NCBI RefSeq assembly: GCF_037038585.1
Contig: NC_092523.1
Span: forward strand, 27,719,501-27,783,500
DNA length: 64,000 nt
DNA from: Patagioenas fasciata
Taxonomy: Eukaryota > Chordata > Aves > Columbiformes > Columbidae
Reading direction: 5' to 3'
Both the position numbers and the translations under genes were made by a program. Below are positions 1-11,692 of this stretch, piece by piece; the first letter of the stretch is position 1, and the number at the start of each line of letters is the position of its first letter. A model generated the notes under the pieces. That model worked only from the letters and a program-made list of their open reading frames with translations, searched no databases and was not told the DNA's origin.

Positions 1-448
1 CCTCGCAAACACTTGAAGACTCAGGTCTCAGCAGCTTTGAGGGAAGCAAGCTCCATTAAGAAATATGAACTACGTATTTGAGACATCTTCACAGGCTGAC
101 AGATACACACCAGGATTTACCACGCAGCCCCATCGTTCTGAAGGAACAATCAAGGGCCAAGGGCATGTTTAAAATGTCTAAAATGGTTCTAGGCACTTAT
201 GTGCAGGTAACTGAATCCCTGCCCTGAAGTCAAACAGGGAGGAGGATGAGCAAGTGCAGGATAGGGCTGGGTTATTAGTCTCCTGATGTAAGTGCCATCT
301 CCAAAACTAGGTAGAAGATAAAAGTTTGGGAAAGGGAAGGGAGAAGGAAGTCTCCACTCCTGTAATATGCTAGACAATGTTATAAAATGGGAATGATACT
401 AGGTACACAATTTAATATAGTCACTATTTGTTAAATGAGTAGTCTGAA

Positions 449-674
449 ATCACAGAATGGCTGGGGTTAGAAGGGACCTCTGGAGATCCTCTAGTCCAAT
501 CCACCTGCTAAATCAGGTTCACCCAGAGCAGATTGCACAGGAATGTGTCCAGGTGGGCCTTGAATGTCTCCAGAGAAGGAGACTCCACAGCCTCTCTGGG
601 CAGCCTGTTCTAGTTCTCTGGCACCCTCAAAGCAAAGAAGTTTTTCCTGATATTCAGATGTAACCTCCTGTGCT
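449..674 (-). mobile_element. CR1 LINE, 3' end fragment
   Basis: The plus strand reads as the reverse complement of the CR1 3' region: CACAGAATGGCTGGGGTTAG, AAGGGACCTCTGGAGATCCT, then the CTCTGGGCAGCCTGTTC block and TTCCTGATATTCAG. The 3' end lies at the left. It is 5'-truncated like most bird CR1 copies. The spurious frames here are not genes. Confidence 0.9.
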
Positions 675-2520
675 AAAGATGAAGAATTTGGGTTTGTATT
701 CAAAATTGAAATTCACCCTAGGCTGCCTAATATTTGCTAGAGTATCTAGTTTTGCCAGAAAAGGCTATATCAATATTAAGAAAATGTCATTAAATTCCAC
801 TGCATTGATTAATTTCCCCTTCCTCATCCAACAAAAAAGGGGATGGGGTGGGGGTGAGGCATGAGAAATCAATGAGAAGGAATGAAGGAATTTGAATTTA
901 AAATTTACTATGGGGTTGTTTGGGTTGTGGGGGTTTTTTTGTTTGTTTTTTGTTTGTTTTTTTTTTTTTTCACAGACATATACATCTTTATACAAAGCCA
1001 GTAGAAGTGGTAACTTAGAGTTCATCAGAATGCAGGTATTTTATATTTCTTGAATTTTTTGTCATATGGGTGTTCTGTGAGGTCATGTTTCTGCGACATC
1101 AATATAATGCAAGACAATTATAAACTGGGCAGCTATGAAGCTATATTGCAGCTTCTTATGCTCTTTTTTGGCAAACTTGAGTATAGCAAGAGGCTGTGCA
1201 CAATATTATAAAACTGAGGTAGAAAGGACCTGCTAGTATAATAAAGATGGTTTCATAATTCTACCCCTTCAACAGGCCTGAAAAGAGGAAAAAAAAGACA
1301 AACAAAACAAAACATGAAGCTCTTTCATGCTTGGCTGGACTTGAAATTAGTTGCTGTAATTCCTTTATTGATTCAACACCTTCAAATAGTGCTCTTGGTG
1401 CAGCCTCAGCTTGTGAATATGTAGTAGGCTTCATACATATGCAGTATTTTTCTAAATGGTTTTACTTCTACAGCAGAGAATTTTTACAGCATCTTCGAAG
1501 CTTAATTTTTCCTTCATTGATCCTTTTTGAGAAATATCCTTTTACTTTCATCAGGGTTTAATATCAAAATTCTGTTTCTAACAAGTGCACACAAGCTTAT
1601 CTTTTACACAAAGGCCTGACAACTCTCCAAACTATCTTTTAAATTTAATTAATTAGTTTAAGGAGTCCCTATACTTAAATAATTAAAGAAGTCATTTTCC
1701 TTTACCAGTAGCAGTCTACGGAAAGGCAGCTCCTGCTGTGAGGAAATTGCCTGGCCTCTGCCAGACCGTCAGTCCAAGTGACCATTGCTCTACTCTCCTC
1801 AGATCATTTCTTACATTGGTCCACTGCTGGAGTGCCTGTGTAGATTGTTACACTATATATATACTGTCTCACTATTCAAACAAACTGTTGAAAGTGAATT
1901 TTCTGGTGTTTATGTTAAACAAATAACATTTGCACCACAACATCTCAGGAGATTTTGGCTGAAGGATTTAGGGGTGACCTTCACTGCCTTAAGAAGAAGC
2001 ATATCTGATCTAGAAATTCCATCACCTTTCAGTTGTGCATCTTTCTTAAAATTTAAACACTCTAGACAGCAAATCACTTTAGATCAGAAAATCACTGTCT
2101 CCTTTGTAGAAGGGTTTAAACTAAGGTCATAGTTGTCTCCAGAAACTGGCAGAGATTGGACACTGTTCTACCTCACATGTACAGCACAGTGCAGCTCAGA
2201 TCAGTGGGATAGCTCGTGTTTAAACAAGGAAGCCTCTGAATTTCCCTATAAAGGCAAACTAAGGATAACTTTGTGACCTGGTTACAGATGCTGCATGAGA
2301 TTTGGAGCTGTCCTGGCTTAGGTGGCTGCTGGAGCAAGGGTATTCTACATTACTATTTTTAATGTTAATGCCTCACTAGATCTCATCTTAATCTTTCTGA
2401 CAGAACCTTGACTCATTTCATGCAGATTGTCAGGAAGCCATGACTGGTATTATCTCAGGAAGAAAACAAAGTGCTCAGAATGGAGGTGCATCAGGAAAAC
2501 TTAGAGAAGAAATGAAACAC
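675..2520. other. Gene-free stretch
   Basis: Only the T-rich tract at 931-970 is recognised; no coding evidence on either strand. Confidence 0.6.
931..970. repeat. T/TTTG low-complexity tract
   Basis: A run of T with interspersed G, ending in a T14 stretch. It could be a decayed retroposon tail, but no adjacent body is recognised. Confidence 0.7.
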
Positions 2521-2616
2521 ATCTAGTTGAAGATGTCCCTGCTCGTTGCAGGAAGGGTTGAACTAGGTGACTTTAAAGGTCCCTTCCAACCCAAACTATT
2601 CTATGATTCTATAATG
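2521..2616 (+). mobile_element. CR1 LINE, extreme 3' end
   Basis: The sequence ends in AAAGGTCCCTTCCAACCC followed by ATTCTATGATTCTATAATG, the 8-bp microsatellite characteristic of the CR1 3' terminus. Only about 95 bp remain. Confidence 0.9.
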
Positions 2617-3589
2617 ATCTAGCTAGGAATGTAGATTTGTGTCTATCCATTGGGATTAGCCCTTTATCCTTCTTAGCCATAAAACATGATTCTATATTTT
2701 AACTAAAAAAACACCACATTAATTTTAATTATATATGACTGACAAATGCTACAAAAAGTTATTTGAAGGAAGTATACATTAGAAAAATACAGACTTCTCA
2801 TTATAACTTCTTGGGGTAACTTCAATTAGTTTGGAGTTGCAGGAGCAATAAATGACCAATTTCCTCACAGTCTCATTATTTCAGGGTGAAAAACGTATTT
2901 TTCAAGTATAGAAAATAATAGATTCTTATTCATAGCCTGATGTTTAGAGGAATGTTACTTTCCATAGGTGTAAACTAATTGAAAGAAGGTTAGGGCATTG
3001 CTTCGCTGGAATAAGAAAAGCATGGACACATGGCTTTTCACAGGTAGGCTTCTGTACCGTTTACATCTGTTGAATCTGAATGTAAATTAGTGCTCTTAAT
3101 GTAAGTAAAAAAACTGTAACGTAACAGTGTTTGAAATCCATTTGACTTTTTCACATGAAATGGAGAAATAAACAGCTCTATATATTTCAAGGAATAAGAA
3201 AATAAATAATAGTGCTATTTACTGGCTATTTGTCTGCTTTTGTTGGATATAGATAAGTTTAAAGAAAGCCACTCTCCGCCTTTTTGTTTCTAAGTACAGT
3301 GACCTTGGGAATAGTCATTGAAATAGAATTATGAAAAAAGGTGACTGAAAAGTTATCGAACTTGGGATAAAGTGAATGGAAAGAATCATCAGTCACCTTC
3401 TCCTCCACCTGGTATCGAATCTCCAATGTATTAGATACTAGTTAAATTATCAGATGGCTGTCATCTTTCAGCTTTAATCTGGTGGGCCCACACCAGCAGA
3501 GCTTCTGTCATAAAAAAAGACTCCTAGTCCCCCAGTTACACTGGTAGTTTTACTTAGCATCAGCTATGCTTCAAATTCAGCTTTCCTCA

Positions 3590-3695
3590 CTATAGGTGAC
3601 CAAAATCAGATGATCATTCCACAAGATGAAGTCTGACCAGTGCCTCATAGAGCAGTGCTACCAATCTCTTCTTATACCTAAATGTATTCAAGAAT
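3590..3695 (-). mobile_element. CR1 LINE fossil, end of the reverse-transcriptase ORF
   Basis: The minus strand translates to RLVALLYEALVRLHLVE, then a stop, then SSDFGH. This resembles the part of CR1 ORF2 that reads LYSALVRPHLEY and on to an FWAP-like motif. It is interrupted and old, and its limits are approximate. Confidence 0.62.
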
Positions 3696-4644
3696 CTCAC
3701 AGAACTATGAGCGCCAACGATTTGTATTAATTTGCTTATTATAGCTCTGAAAAGTTATTGTATCAACTGGACCACCCAAACTGAGTCTCTTCATCCAGTT
3801 AGTACAGCTATAGAGAAAGAAGCTTTATGTTTGCACAGCCTGGCAAGACATAGTCCCACTCCAGGATGGGTTCCACTCGTACAAGTATTTATTAGTCCTG
3901 ATTCTATTTTATTTTAATTATCTGTGGCATGCCTAGAATACCAGCTGATAGGAACTATAAATAGCATCAACAAATGAAATTAGGATCAGGAGATGGTTTC
4001 AATGGTTGCATACATCATAAGCCTTCACTCTATATAATTAAAATAAATGAGATATAGCCTGATGGGAATATGTATGGCTGGAATTACATTTCTGAGATGT
4101 TACATGGTGACATTTCAGCTTCTGAACATAGAAATTTCACAGTGGGGTTGAATTTTTATTTTTGTATTTCTTAGAGTTCCTTAATGCAAATAAAAAACAT
4201 TTTAAATTTCCTGAGATCAGAGGCTATAATATCTTCTTGGTTCTTCACGGATGATGCTCACACAGCATAAATTCATATACCACAGCAGTATACAAGCCTA
4301 TGAGCCTGTCATGAGCCTTTTGTCTTGATGGCTGCTCAAGCAATTATTTAACAGCGCTGAAGAAGAGATTAACCAAACTGAATTAGAAAAACACTCATAT
4401 ATTTAACTTCCATTCACCACCAATAATTGCCAGTTAAATTTAGATTTGTTCACATTCTGGATGATAAAGTAAAAATGTCTTTAGTGGAAGTATTTGATGA
4501 CTTATCAACGCAGAAGGGAAATTAGGCTATTTATGGAATGTTAATGCTCAGACCATCTGAAACGAAAAGCATATATAAATCTTTTACATATTAAGATTTC
4601 CGCTGTTTTACAAAAATACGTAAACCTAAAAAGAAAAAAAAAAA

Positions 4645-4690
4645 AATCTGCAAAGAAAACACCCACTGAATCTGCAAAGAAAACACCCAG
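4645..4690. repeat. 24-bp tandem duplication
   Basis: AATCTGCAAAGAAAACACCC followed by ACTG is repeated once with an identical core of 21 bases. It sits just after a short A-run and is a local duplication with no coding role. Confidence 0.85.
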
Positions 4691-5581
4691 AAATAAGTTG
4701 GAGGTTGCTGACTGGAACCCAAGGCCTTCTCCAGGTACCTGAAAGCTGGGTGCCCACATTCTTCAAGCAGTGTGCCTGCCTGCTTTGTCAGTGGATTGGA
4801 TATTGTCTGATTGTGTTAGAATGGCAGTAGACCCAACCTAATTAATCCTGTCTTTCATATTACTGATTAGCCTAGGGTTAGCGATGTGCTATCTGGAGCT
4901 ACACGGCTGTGGCTTAGAGCTGGCTCATGTTCAGCCAGCTTGAAGCCTGGAGAGAGGCAGCTTGCTTCTACTCACAAAACACTAAGCCGATATATCAAAA
5001 GCCAAACTACACCCTCCTTTCTTTTCTGGTATCCATAAAACTTTAACCTGTGCCTGCACAATATCACAGCTCTAACAGAGGCAACATCTTACCTAATGGT
5101 TTGTGGCACTGGAGGGCATTCCACAGGGACAGGACAGATCTGCTGAAAGTATTTAACCTAGGCTTCTCTCATCCCAGTGGCATGACTAAACTTTTACATG
5201 CAAACCAAGCTCTTTTCACTGAAAGAGGCTTGTATCATGTTATGACAAGGGACCACATCCTATCCATTAAGTGCATCCTAAAAATGCCCACATTTGGTTT
5301 TGTACATAAACTTACGCCCATGTCATACTTTGGAGGATGGTGTGAGGGAAGTTGCCCTTCAAATGAATCAGAAGTTAATCTGCCAAGATTAAGGAGCAAT
5401 CAACCATAGAAAGGAGAAATGAGACCATCCATGCCCACTACTGGATAGAACATTGTTGACTGTCATTATCCTCAGGATCTTAGGTACCACATAAGCTCAT
5501 CCAGTCAAGCAAAAAGGGATTTGGGGACTGTCCTGAAAGCAAAATGCTATGGTGAGACTTAGGATGCTCTTGAATCACGGT

Positions 5582-5603
5582 GTTTACATCACGTTTACAT
5601 CAC
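5582..5603. repeat. 11-bp perfect tandem duplication
   Basis: GTTTACATCAC occurs twice in a row with no spacer. Confidence 0.85.
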
Positions 5604-5828
5604 AACCATTGGACATGTCTCTGTAAAAAGACACCCCAAGAGCCAGCAGTATCACACAGCACAAGCCAGATACTCCAGCCAGGAAGAAATGCAGGCAGTA
5701 CCTACACTGCTTTGCTGATGCTCATTAGTGCCTCCTGGCTTGTGCTGATATAGCTGCTTGGTGCTGCAGCATCACATGCTACCGCAGGGTCTCCATGATG
5801 TACTCAATCCCCAAAGGTAGAGATTTTC

Positions 5829-6170
5829 TTAAAACAGTTGGGATTTTTTTATAGAAGCCTTAGCAGGTTTCAAATTTATACCTACATTACATTTCACCAA
5901 GTTTGACACAGCCAAAGTATTTTTCTTCTCTGTTCCCACTGTATTAATGCTGATGAATTCCATTGCCAATTTTCCATGGTTGGCCAGCTTTACATTGGAA
6001 AAATTGAAAGCAGAGCATGTGGAGTCTCCAAATTTAGCTTTTAAAATTAAAGCAATAGGCCACGACAAGCAGTGAATTTCTTGAATGGTTATTGCAGACT
6101 GCAGGGGGCATTTAAAAGTACAAGACAGAAAGCCAAATGGCTTTTTAAGCACTCAAGCAGAGTGAAGCTC
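5829..6170. other. Candidate conserved non-coding element
   Basis: This block is repeat-free, of even composition and open over 107 codons on the minus strand without a recognisable protein. It has homeodomain-type AT cores and balanced motifs such as AATTTTCCATGG. Its texture is like deeply conserved enhancers near neural genes. This is an impression, since no alignment was possible. Confidence 0.2.
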
Positions 6171-6476
6171 AACTGGAAATGAATTACCTAGAATGTGTCA
6201 TTGCTACTGTAACATACACTTCAAGAATCTAAATAAAACAAGACAAGCTATGTTTTAAATAACAAATAATCTTAAAGAAACATAAACTAGGAGGAGTTCA
6301 TAAAGGCAAGCATTCTGCAGAAGGCTTATGCATAATTTCAACTGTTCATCCATCTTTTTAAGGCTTTGAACCTTGAAAGAAGAAACTGAAAATATTTTGT
6401 TTTCTGTACTTTCCTTGAAAATCGCACCCATTGCTGTTTTGATGCTTGCAGGTGCTCCATTGTCACGCTGTCAAAG

Positions 6477-6497
6477 TTGCACTCTGCCAGAGTGCAA
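6477..6497. repeat. Short perfect hairpin
   Basis: TTGCACTCT and AGAGTGCAA are perfect inverted 9-mers around a 3-base loop. This may be chance at this genome size. Confidence 0.5.
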
Positions 6498-9400
6498 GAA
6501 CACAAATATATCCATTGCTTAACAAGGTGCTTGAAAATCCAGGATAATATTAAAATTAAAAATTTAATGGGTTTTGAAGTATCTTTTTCAACGTATGGAC
6601 TGTGTGAGCTTTACTGTAGTCCTCCCTTGCATAAACATTCAAGGCTGGAAGCAGATGGCTGTCATTGGAAAGCGTGGTGACCTTTCTGGGCCCTGTGGCA
6701 GAATGAGATCTCAAGGTCTAGCGTTCTCATGCTTATTGCATCTGATAAGCAACGTGCATTCACAGAGCAGAGAGATGAGCTGCAACCTGGCAAACACCCT
6801 GTCTTTTTAGCAGTAGTCATGCATCACAACATCACATCCTATTACACCGGCCTCTTGCTGCCTTTGGTCTTTCTAATTCACAGTCTTCAAAAGTAAGAAA
6901 GCGCATTTTCACCAATACAGGTGGGAAGTGGTCTCAGCAGCAGAGGACTAGCACAGGGTGCATTGATTAATGACCTTCCTCTGTATGTCCAGGTGGAAAT
7001 TCATATTCACAAAGGTACAGTTAAAACATTTTTTGTTTCCCTCAACTGCTTATGAACTGGAGATCACTTCAGGGATTTTAGTGAGCAGGAGCTACTATGG
7101 TATATTTTAACATCCTTCTATATTTGAGTAATTGCATTGATTCCATCCTCACCCCAACATCGAGTAATTATTTTTGATCCTTTTGTTGAAAATTAATGCA
7201 AGAAGGTACAGAAAATAAAATACTATTTTAGATTTACTTTGGATGATATTAAAATAATGTGTAAGACAAAACGGAACTATGGCTGGTATCTGGTTAGAGG
7301 TTAGTGACCCTCCTTAAATTTACGGATTGCACAGTTTAAACAAATAGACCTGAAGAAATTCTGAAATATCCACAAGAATAAAATACTACTCACACAAGTG
7401 CAAAAAAATTTAAACAAGTAAAAGGACTAACAAGGTTTATAAACCTAAGAGCAGTTAAAAAAGTGTAACTTCATTTTGCTCTGATTTGTGCATTTTATCC
7501 AATTCTAATTTATGCTATCTCTAGGTTAAGAAAAATAAAAAACACTCATTTACATTCTTACCACTCTCAGATGGGCACCGAGATTTCTATGTAACCATCA
7601 CATAAACCCCCTTGGGATCAAAATAGAACAAAAGAAATGAAACCTACTTTTCCTTCTATGTAGGCTTTCCAGAAAGTCTTTTTGTAATGCTCTAAGCTTA
7701 AAGAGTTGAAAAAAAAAAGCTTTGATTTAACAGTCCAAAGGTTCTTGAAAAATGTGTGTAGAGAAAACATCCTTTAGCCTTTGAGTGATGCTATTCTTGA
7801 TACGGAGCAACGGGTCAAACAAAGGAGCTCACTACATGAAGGATTTTTTTTTTTTAATTGCCAAGAGGTTAATTTAAACTTTCAGTATTTCTTATTATTG
7901 CAACACTTTGTGTCTCTGTTGACAGGGAATGATTTCCGTCCATCCGCCCCTAGAGTTTTGTCTCCTGATTATTTCCACACCAAACTTTTAGGAGTCTCTT
8001 CAATAAGCCTCTCATCCCTCCCTATGACAAAAAGCAATAAATATGTAATGAAGACAGATGTAGCAGCCAGCAGCAAGAAATGCAAAATCTGCAACATGGA
8101 CCCTACTAACAACTACTGCACATCCCAAGGCTACACATGGCCCTTGCTTGCCTGATCCATAAATTAATTTTGGGTCTACCAAGTGGCAGATCTTTGTGAT
8201 GTCTTAAAATGTTGCATCAAAGGCTTGAGATTTGAAGTCTATTATTGAAAGAAAGGTAAGAGCAATTACAAAAAACATCAGTCTGGGGAAGAAACAGAAT
8301 TCAAATCAGAAGGCCTTGACTGGAAAAATAAAAGTACAGCTGACTATATGCTCCAAAAGCAGCATTAAGAAATCAGTCAGCTTTCCAGTTGACTGGGATA
8401 TGCAGTCATTGCTTGTAGTACCAATATTACATTAGCTGAAGAGAAATCAGCAGCAAACTGACACAAATCTCTGGTGACAATTATTTTTCCTCTACAGCCA
8501 GTTTCTCTTTGCAATAATTAACAACTGTTATTACAGTACCTCTCTTTGCAGTGTGCAATGTGCATCATTTTAAAAAAAGCACAACCTTTGGATTCTGAAT
8601 AGGCCTGGCTTCTTGGTGGTCTAGGTTTCATTTTCCACTCTTATTACTTCTACTTTGGAACAGAAAAGATCTCTATACAGATATGAGAAATGTGAGATTC
8701 AATTTGTTGGACAAGTTCATCACCTGCTGTCACAATCTCATTGTGCATTAATCATTAGTTTGATAACTGCAAACTGTTGACTTTAATATTCCCTGAAAAT
8801 TTCAGGTGTCTCCTTCATCTACAAATTAAGAGTGAGGCACTGACTATTTTAGTAATCTTCATTCATGTGCAGAATTTCCCGGACTTGGGAAAGGAAGACC
8901 TTTAGGATTAGGAGAAAAGAAGTAGACTTAGATGAAAGTGAAAAGTCTTTCTTAAAAACTTTTTTCCCACTTTTTGACAGTGTATTCAGGATTCATCTGC
9001 TATTGAGCTATTTGAAGAACGGTAAATTAGGAATAACACATTAAAGCTCTAGTGGGCCACCGCTTCAGTAAATATGCACCATTGGCGGGAACCATTCATG
9101 TGTGGAAAGTCACCTCATTTCCAGTACTCTTGGTAAAGATAATTTAGATGAACAGTTGATTCACAAACATCTTCACTGATAAACAACCTTTGTACAAACA
9201 GCAGAGGCATTAATCTAGATAGTATTAATCTGTTTTCTGGCAAATAATTTTGTGGGCATGGGCTAAAGCTACAAAGAATCTTAAGCACCTAATTGTCCTC
9301 AACAGTTTAATCAGAGCATTTGCTTAAGCTGTGGGTGAAAGGGTCTCCACCTGTCCCCCCATTCCCCAAATGGGACTTAGACCTAACACCTTTCACTTCC

Positions 9401-9714
9401 CAAGAGGCTGCTTTGATGTGGGGATCTCAATCCCTCTTGCTGCAGCGATCTTCCTCTACCTGGCACACTAGTACAACCCTGTCCACATTCAGCCACTGGA
9501 CTTAACAAGGCAATCCACACTTGCTTCCCCTCCTTTGCCCACCAAATAACTACTCCATGGAAAACAAGGAAGAAAGCCACAACCTTCTCACCCCTTCTCA
9601 CCTGGAGCAATATTTCCCTGCACACAACAAAACACTGGATCAGGGCCGTGGTGATTAGATATTCCTTTTATTGCTTTCACAATATGTTTTTTTGAAAGAA
9701 AAGAATTATAAAGA

Positions 9715-10215
9715 TCTTTGAAGTCTTTTGCTGTGTTTTCTCAGCATTTGCAGTATCTTACTGCTCAGCAGCTAATTAGCGTTGTGCTGAAAAACAGTGC
9801 TGTGAGTCACTGCCAACAGATCCGGGTGGGGAGAGGGCTGGAGACTGGTTCAAACACACACCCCCTTCTCCTCAGCCTGACCACCCAGCAGGGGGAAGGA
9901 AGGAATCTGAATACGAAAAGCATCGTGATTTCTGATCTATTGGCAGGTCACAGTTGTGATCATGGCACTCTTTCTCATTTTTTGCAATACTTTGAGAGCA
10001 TGAATTTGGAACTGAAATAATTAAACAACGTAATTAGACATTTATTTTAACTCTGTGGGCCAACGTGTTGGCTGAGGCTTTGCAAATGACGAAAACTGCA
10101 GCTGCCATGTTCATCTTTGGGAGCAGCTCAGCTGCAGTGTGTGTCATCAGTTCCCATCCTGCTCTCTTGTTTTAATTAGACTCTCTTGCAAGCAACAAAT
10201 CAGACTGATATTCTT
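9715..10215. other. Candidate conserved non-coding element
   Basis: A block with homeodomain-type sites (GCAGCTAATTAGCG, CGTAATTAGACATTTA, TTTTAATTAGAC), an E-box-rich segment (GCAGCTCAGCTGCAG) and a sharp local change in texture from its flanks. This could be a neural enhancer of the GABA-receptor cluster (inference). No transcript evidence is available. Confidence 0.22.
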
Positions 10216-10798
10216 CCTAAATGCTGCAAGTGCCCAGAGCAAACTGTGAATACTAAGGGAAAAAACAAAGGGACAAACTAGATGTTTGTGCTCTTCAAGA
10301 CACAAGAGCTTTGCAAACACAGTCAAAGCTATCAAAATTGCCATGTTCAAGCAGGAAAGGTGGCATACTACTATCACAGTAGTGTTACTTCAGAGTTGTC
10401 AGGCAGAGATACTTATGGTAGATCTCTATGAGATCAGGCTTGAGTTATCTGAGGCTCCTGGTATAGGTCCTGCCTCCACTTTCCTTCCCCAACATCTCTT
10501 CCTACTGGTAAGATCATGCCATGTGTGTGCCCTGTCGTAACAGGGAGGAAAGAAAGGGGAAGCCAGTAGGGATGTGTTGTCCATGCCTCCTTTCTTTCAG
10601 CCCAGCAAGTACCACAATTACTTCCATTTTAAAATACCCAGCTGTCTCAATTTTCCCCAAAAGCAAGGGATCAGATCAACCCCACTGACAGTCAACACAA
10701 GAAAATAATTTGTCCTTCTTTAGGCTGGAATACAGGGCACTCTAGACTCTTCAAGAGAAATACTCTCCTTTGCTTTTATTCATCCACCTTCCCCTCTT

Positions 10799-10836
10799 AA
10801 TAAACAAACAAACAAACAAACAAATAAATAAATAAC
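10799..10836. repeat. (AAAC)n(AAAT)n microsatellite
   Basis: About five AAAC units run into three AAAT units just left of the candidate orphan exon. Confidence 0.9.
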
Positions 10837-10911
10837 CACACCAAAATGAAAACCATCAACCTCTCTTCATTCTCCAAGCTCTTCCTTGAAGAGGAAGCCT
10901 TTCAAACTTAC

Positions 10912-11115
10912 GAGCTATCTCCCATCGCCTATGCTTCTTCATGTTGGCCAGCAGGACGTTTTGCCTGCGTTGTATGTCAAAGGACCACTGCACTTCATTG
11001 CTCACAGTTTCCCATCTCGTGATCTGTGCCTCCCCACACTCTTCCCAGTAAAACACAATGCAGCAGACAATCCTGTCCATGGCTACACCCAAAGGGGACT
11101 GGGTGGAAGAAATGG
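10912..11115 (-). CDS. Candidate orphan internal exon, unrecognised product
   Basis: The minus strand has a pyrimidine-rich acceptor (TTTTCTCCTACTTATTGCAG) directly before 11115 and a consensus donor GTAAGT at 10911-10906. The 204 nt between them are open in one frame with phase 1 at both ends. The translation runs ISSTQSPLGVAMDRIVCCIV, then FYWEECGEAQITRWETVSN, then EVQWSFDIQRRQNVLLANM and KKHRRWEIA. By hand count about 60% of third positions are G or C, in an AT-rich neighbourhood, which favours real coding. I do not recognise the family, and I found no convincing partner exon nearby. It could be an exon of a lineage-specific gene, a decayed gene, or chance. Confidence 0.33.
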
Positions 11116-11640
11116 CTGCAATAAGTAGGAGAAAATATAGCTTAGTTCAGAGGAAAATGAGGAAGCATGTCAGGGCCTTGCACTCCATCTTGAGGTGACG
11201 TCTTGACTCCCACAATTTCTGATCAGCTGCAGATGAGACATTGCTATAGTAGGGAGGCAAGATCCACAACCTCCTCAAATGCCCCAAAAGTCAAAATGGT
11301 ATGCTAGTATTACAATATCTTGTTAAAGCACAATATTTATGTTAGTATCCATACTGTCAAAGATTTGAATGATAGCCCCTTTACTAGTAGATACCTGAAT
11401 GGAAGAAGTCCAGATACCAGACTTGCGATCATTCCATGTCAAACTGCAGCACCTATTTACAATCACAATATCAAGGCTTTAACAGCTCCTTTGCTTCAGA
11501 AAAGCAGTTCCAGACATGATGTGAAAAGATCCATTGTAGCAGGTCTGATTCTTTGAAAGAAGTAGAGAACTCTTATCTTCCATTACTTATAGCTTGGAAG
11601 AGACATGAAAAGTACTTTTCACTTCTCTCATTATCGTAAC

Positions 11641-11692
11641 ACTGGACTAGATCTTGGGGGTCTCTTCCAACTGGAATGATTCTATGATTCTA
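11641..11692 (+). mobile_element. CR1 LINE, extreme 3' end
   Basis: CTGGACTAGATCTTGGGGGT and CTCTTCCAACTGGAATGATT are followed by CTATGATTCTAA, the standard CR1 terminus in decayed form. About 50 bp remain. Confidence 0.85.

Larger units (their letters stand above)
3696..9714. other. Gene-free stretch
   Basis: Contains the small tandem duplications at 4645 and 5582, the hairpin at 6477 and the possible conserved element at 5829-6170. The longest open frame (7781-8155, plus) begins in unrelated sequence, includes a T-run-encoded Phe stretch and matches no family I know. Confidence 0.55.

Noticed and set aside
7781..8155. 124-codon open frame on the plus strand as a gene
   Set aside because: It has no recognisable family, includes a T-run-encoded Phe stretch, and lacks convincing splice or start context.
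9383..9625. 80-codon minus-strand frame as partner exon of the candidate at 10912-11115
   Set aside because: No in-phase acceptor and donor pair was found around it, and the composition is not clearly coding.
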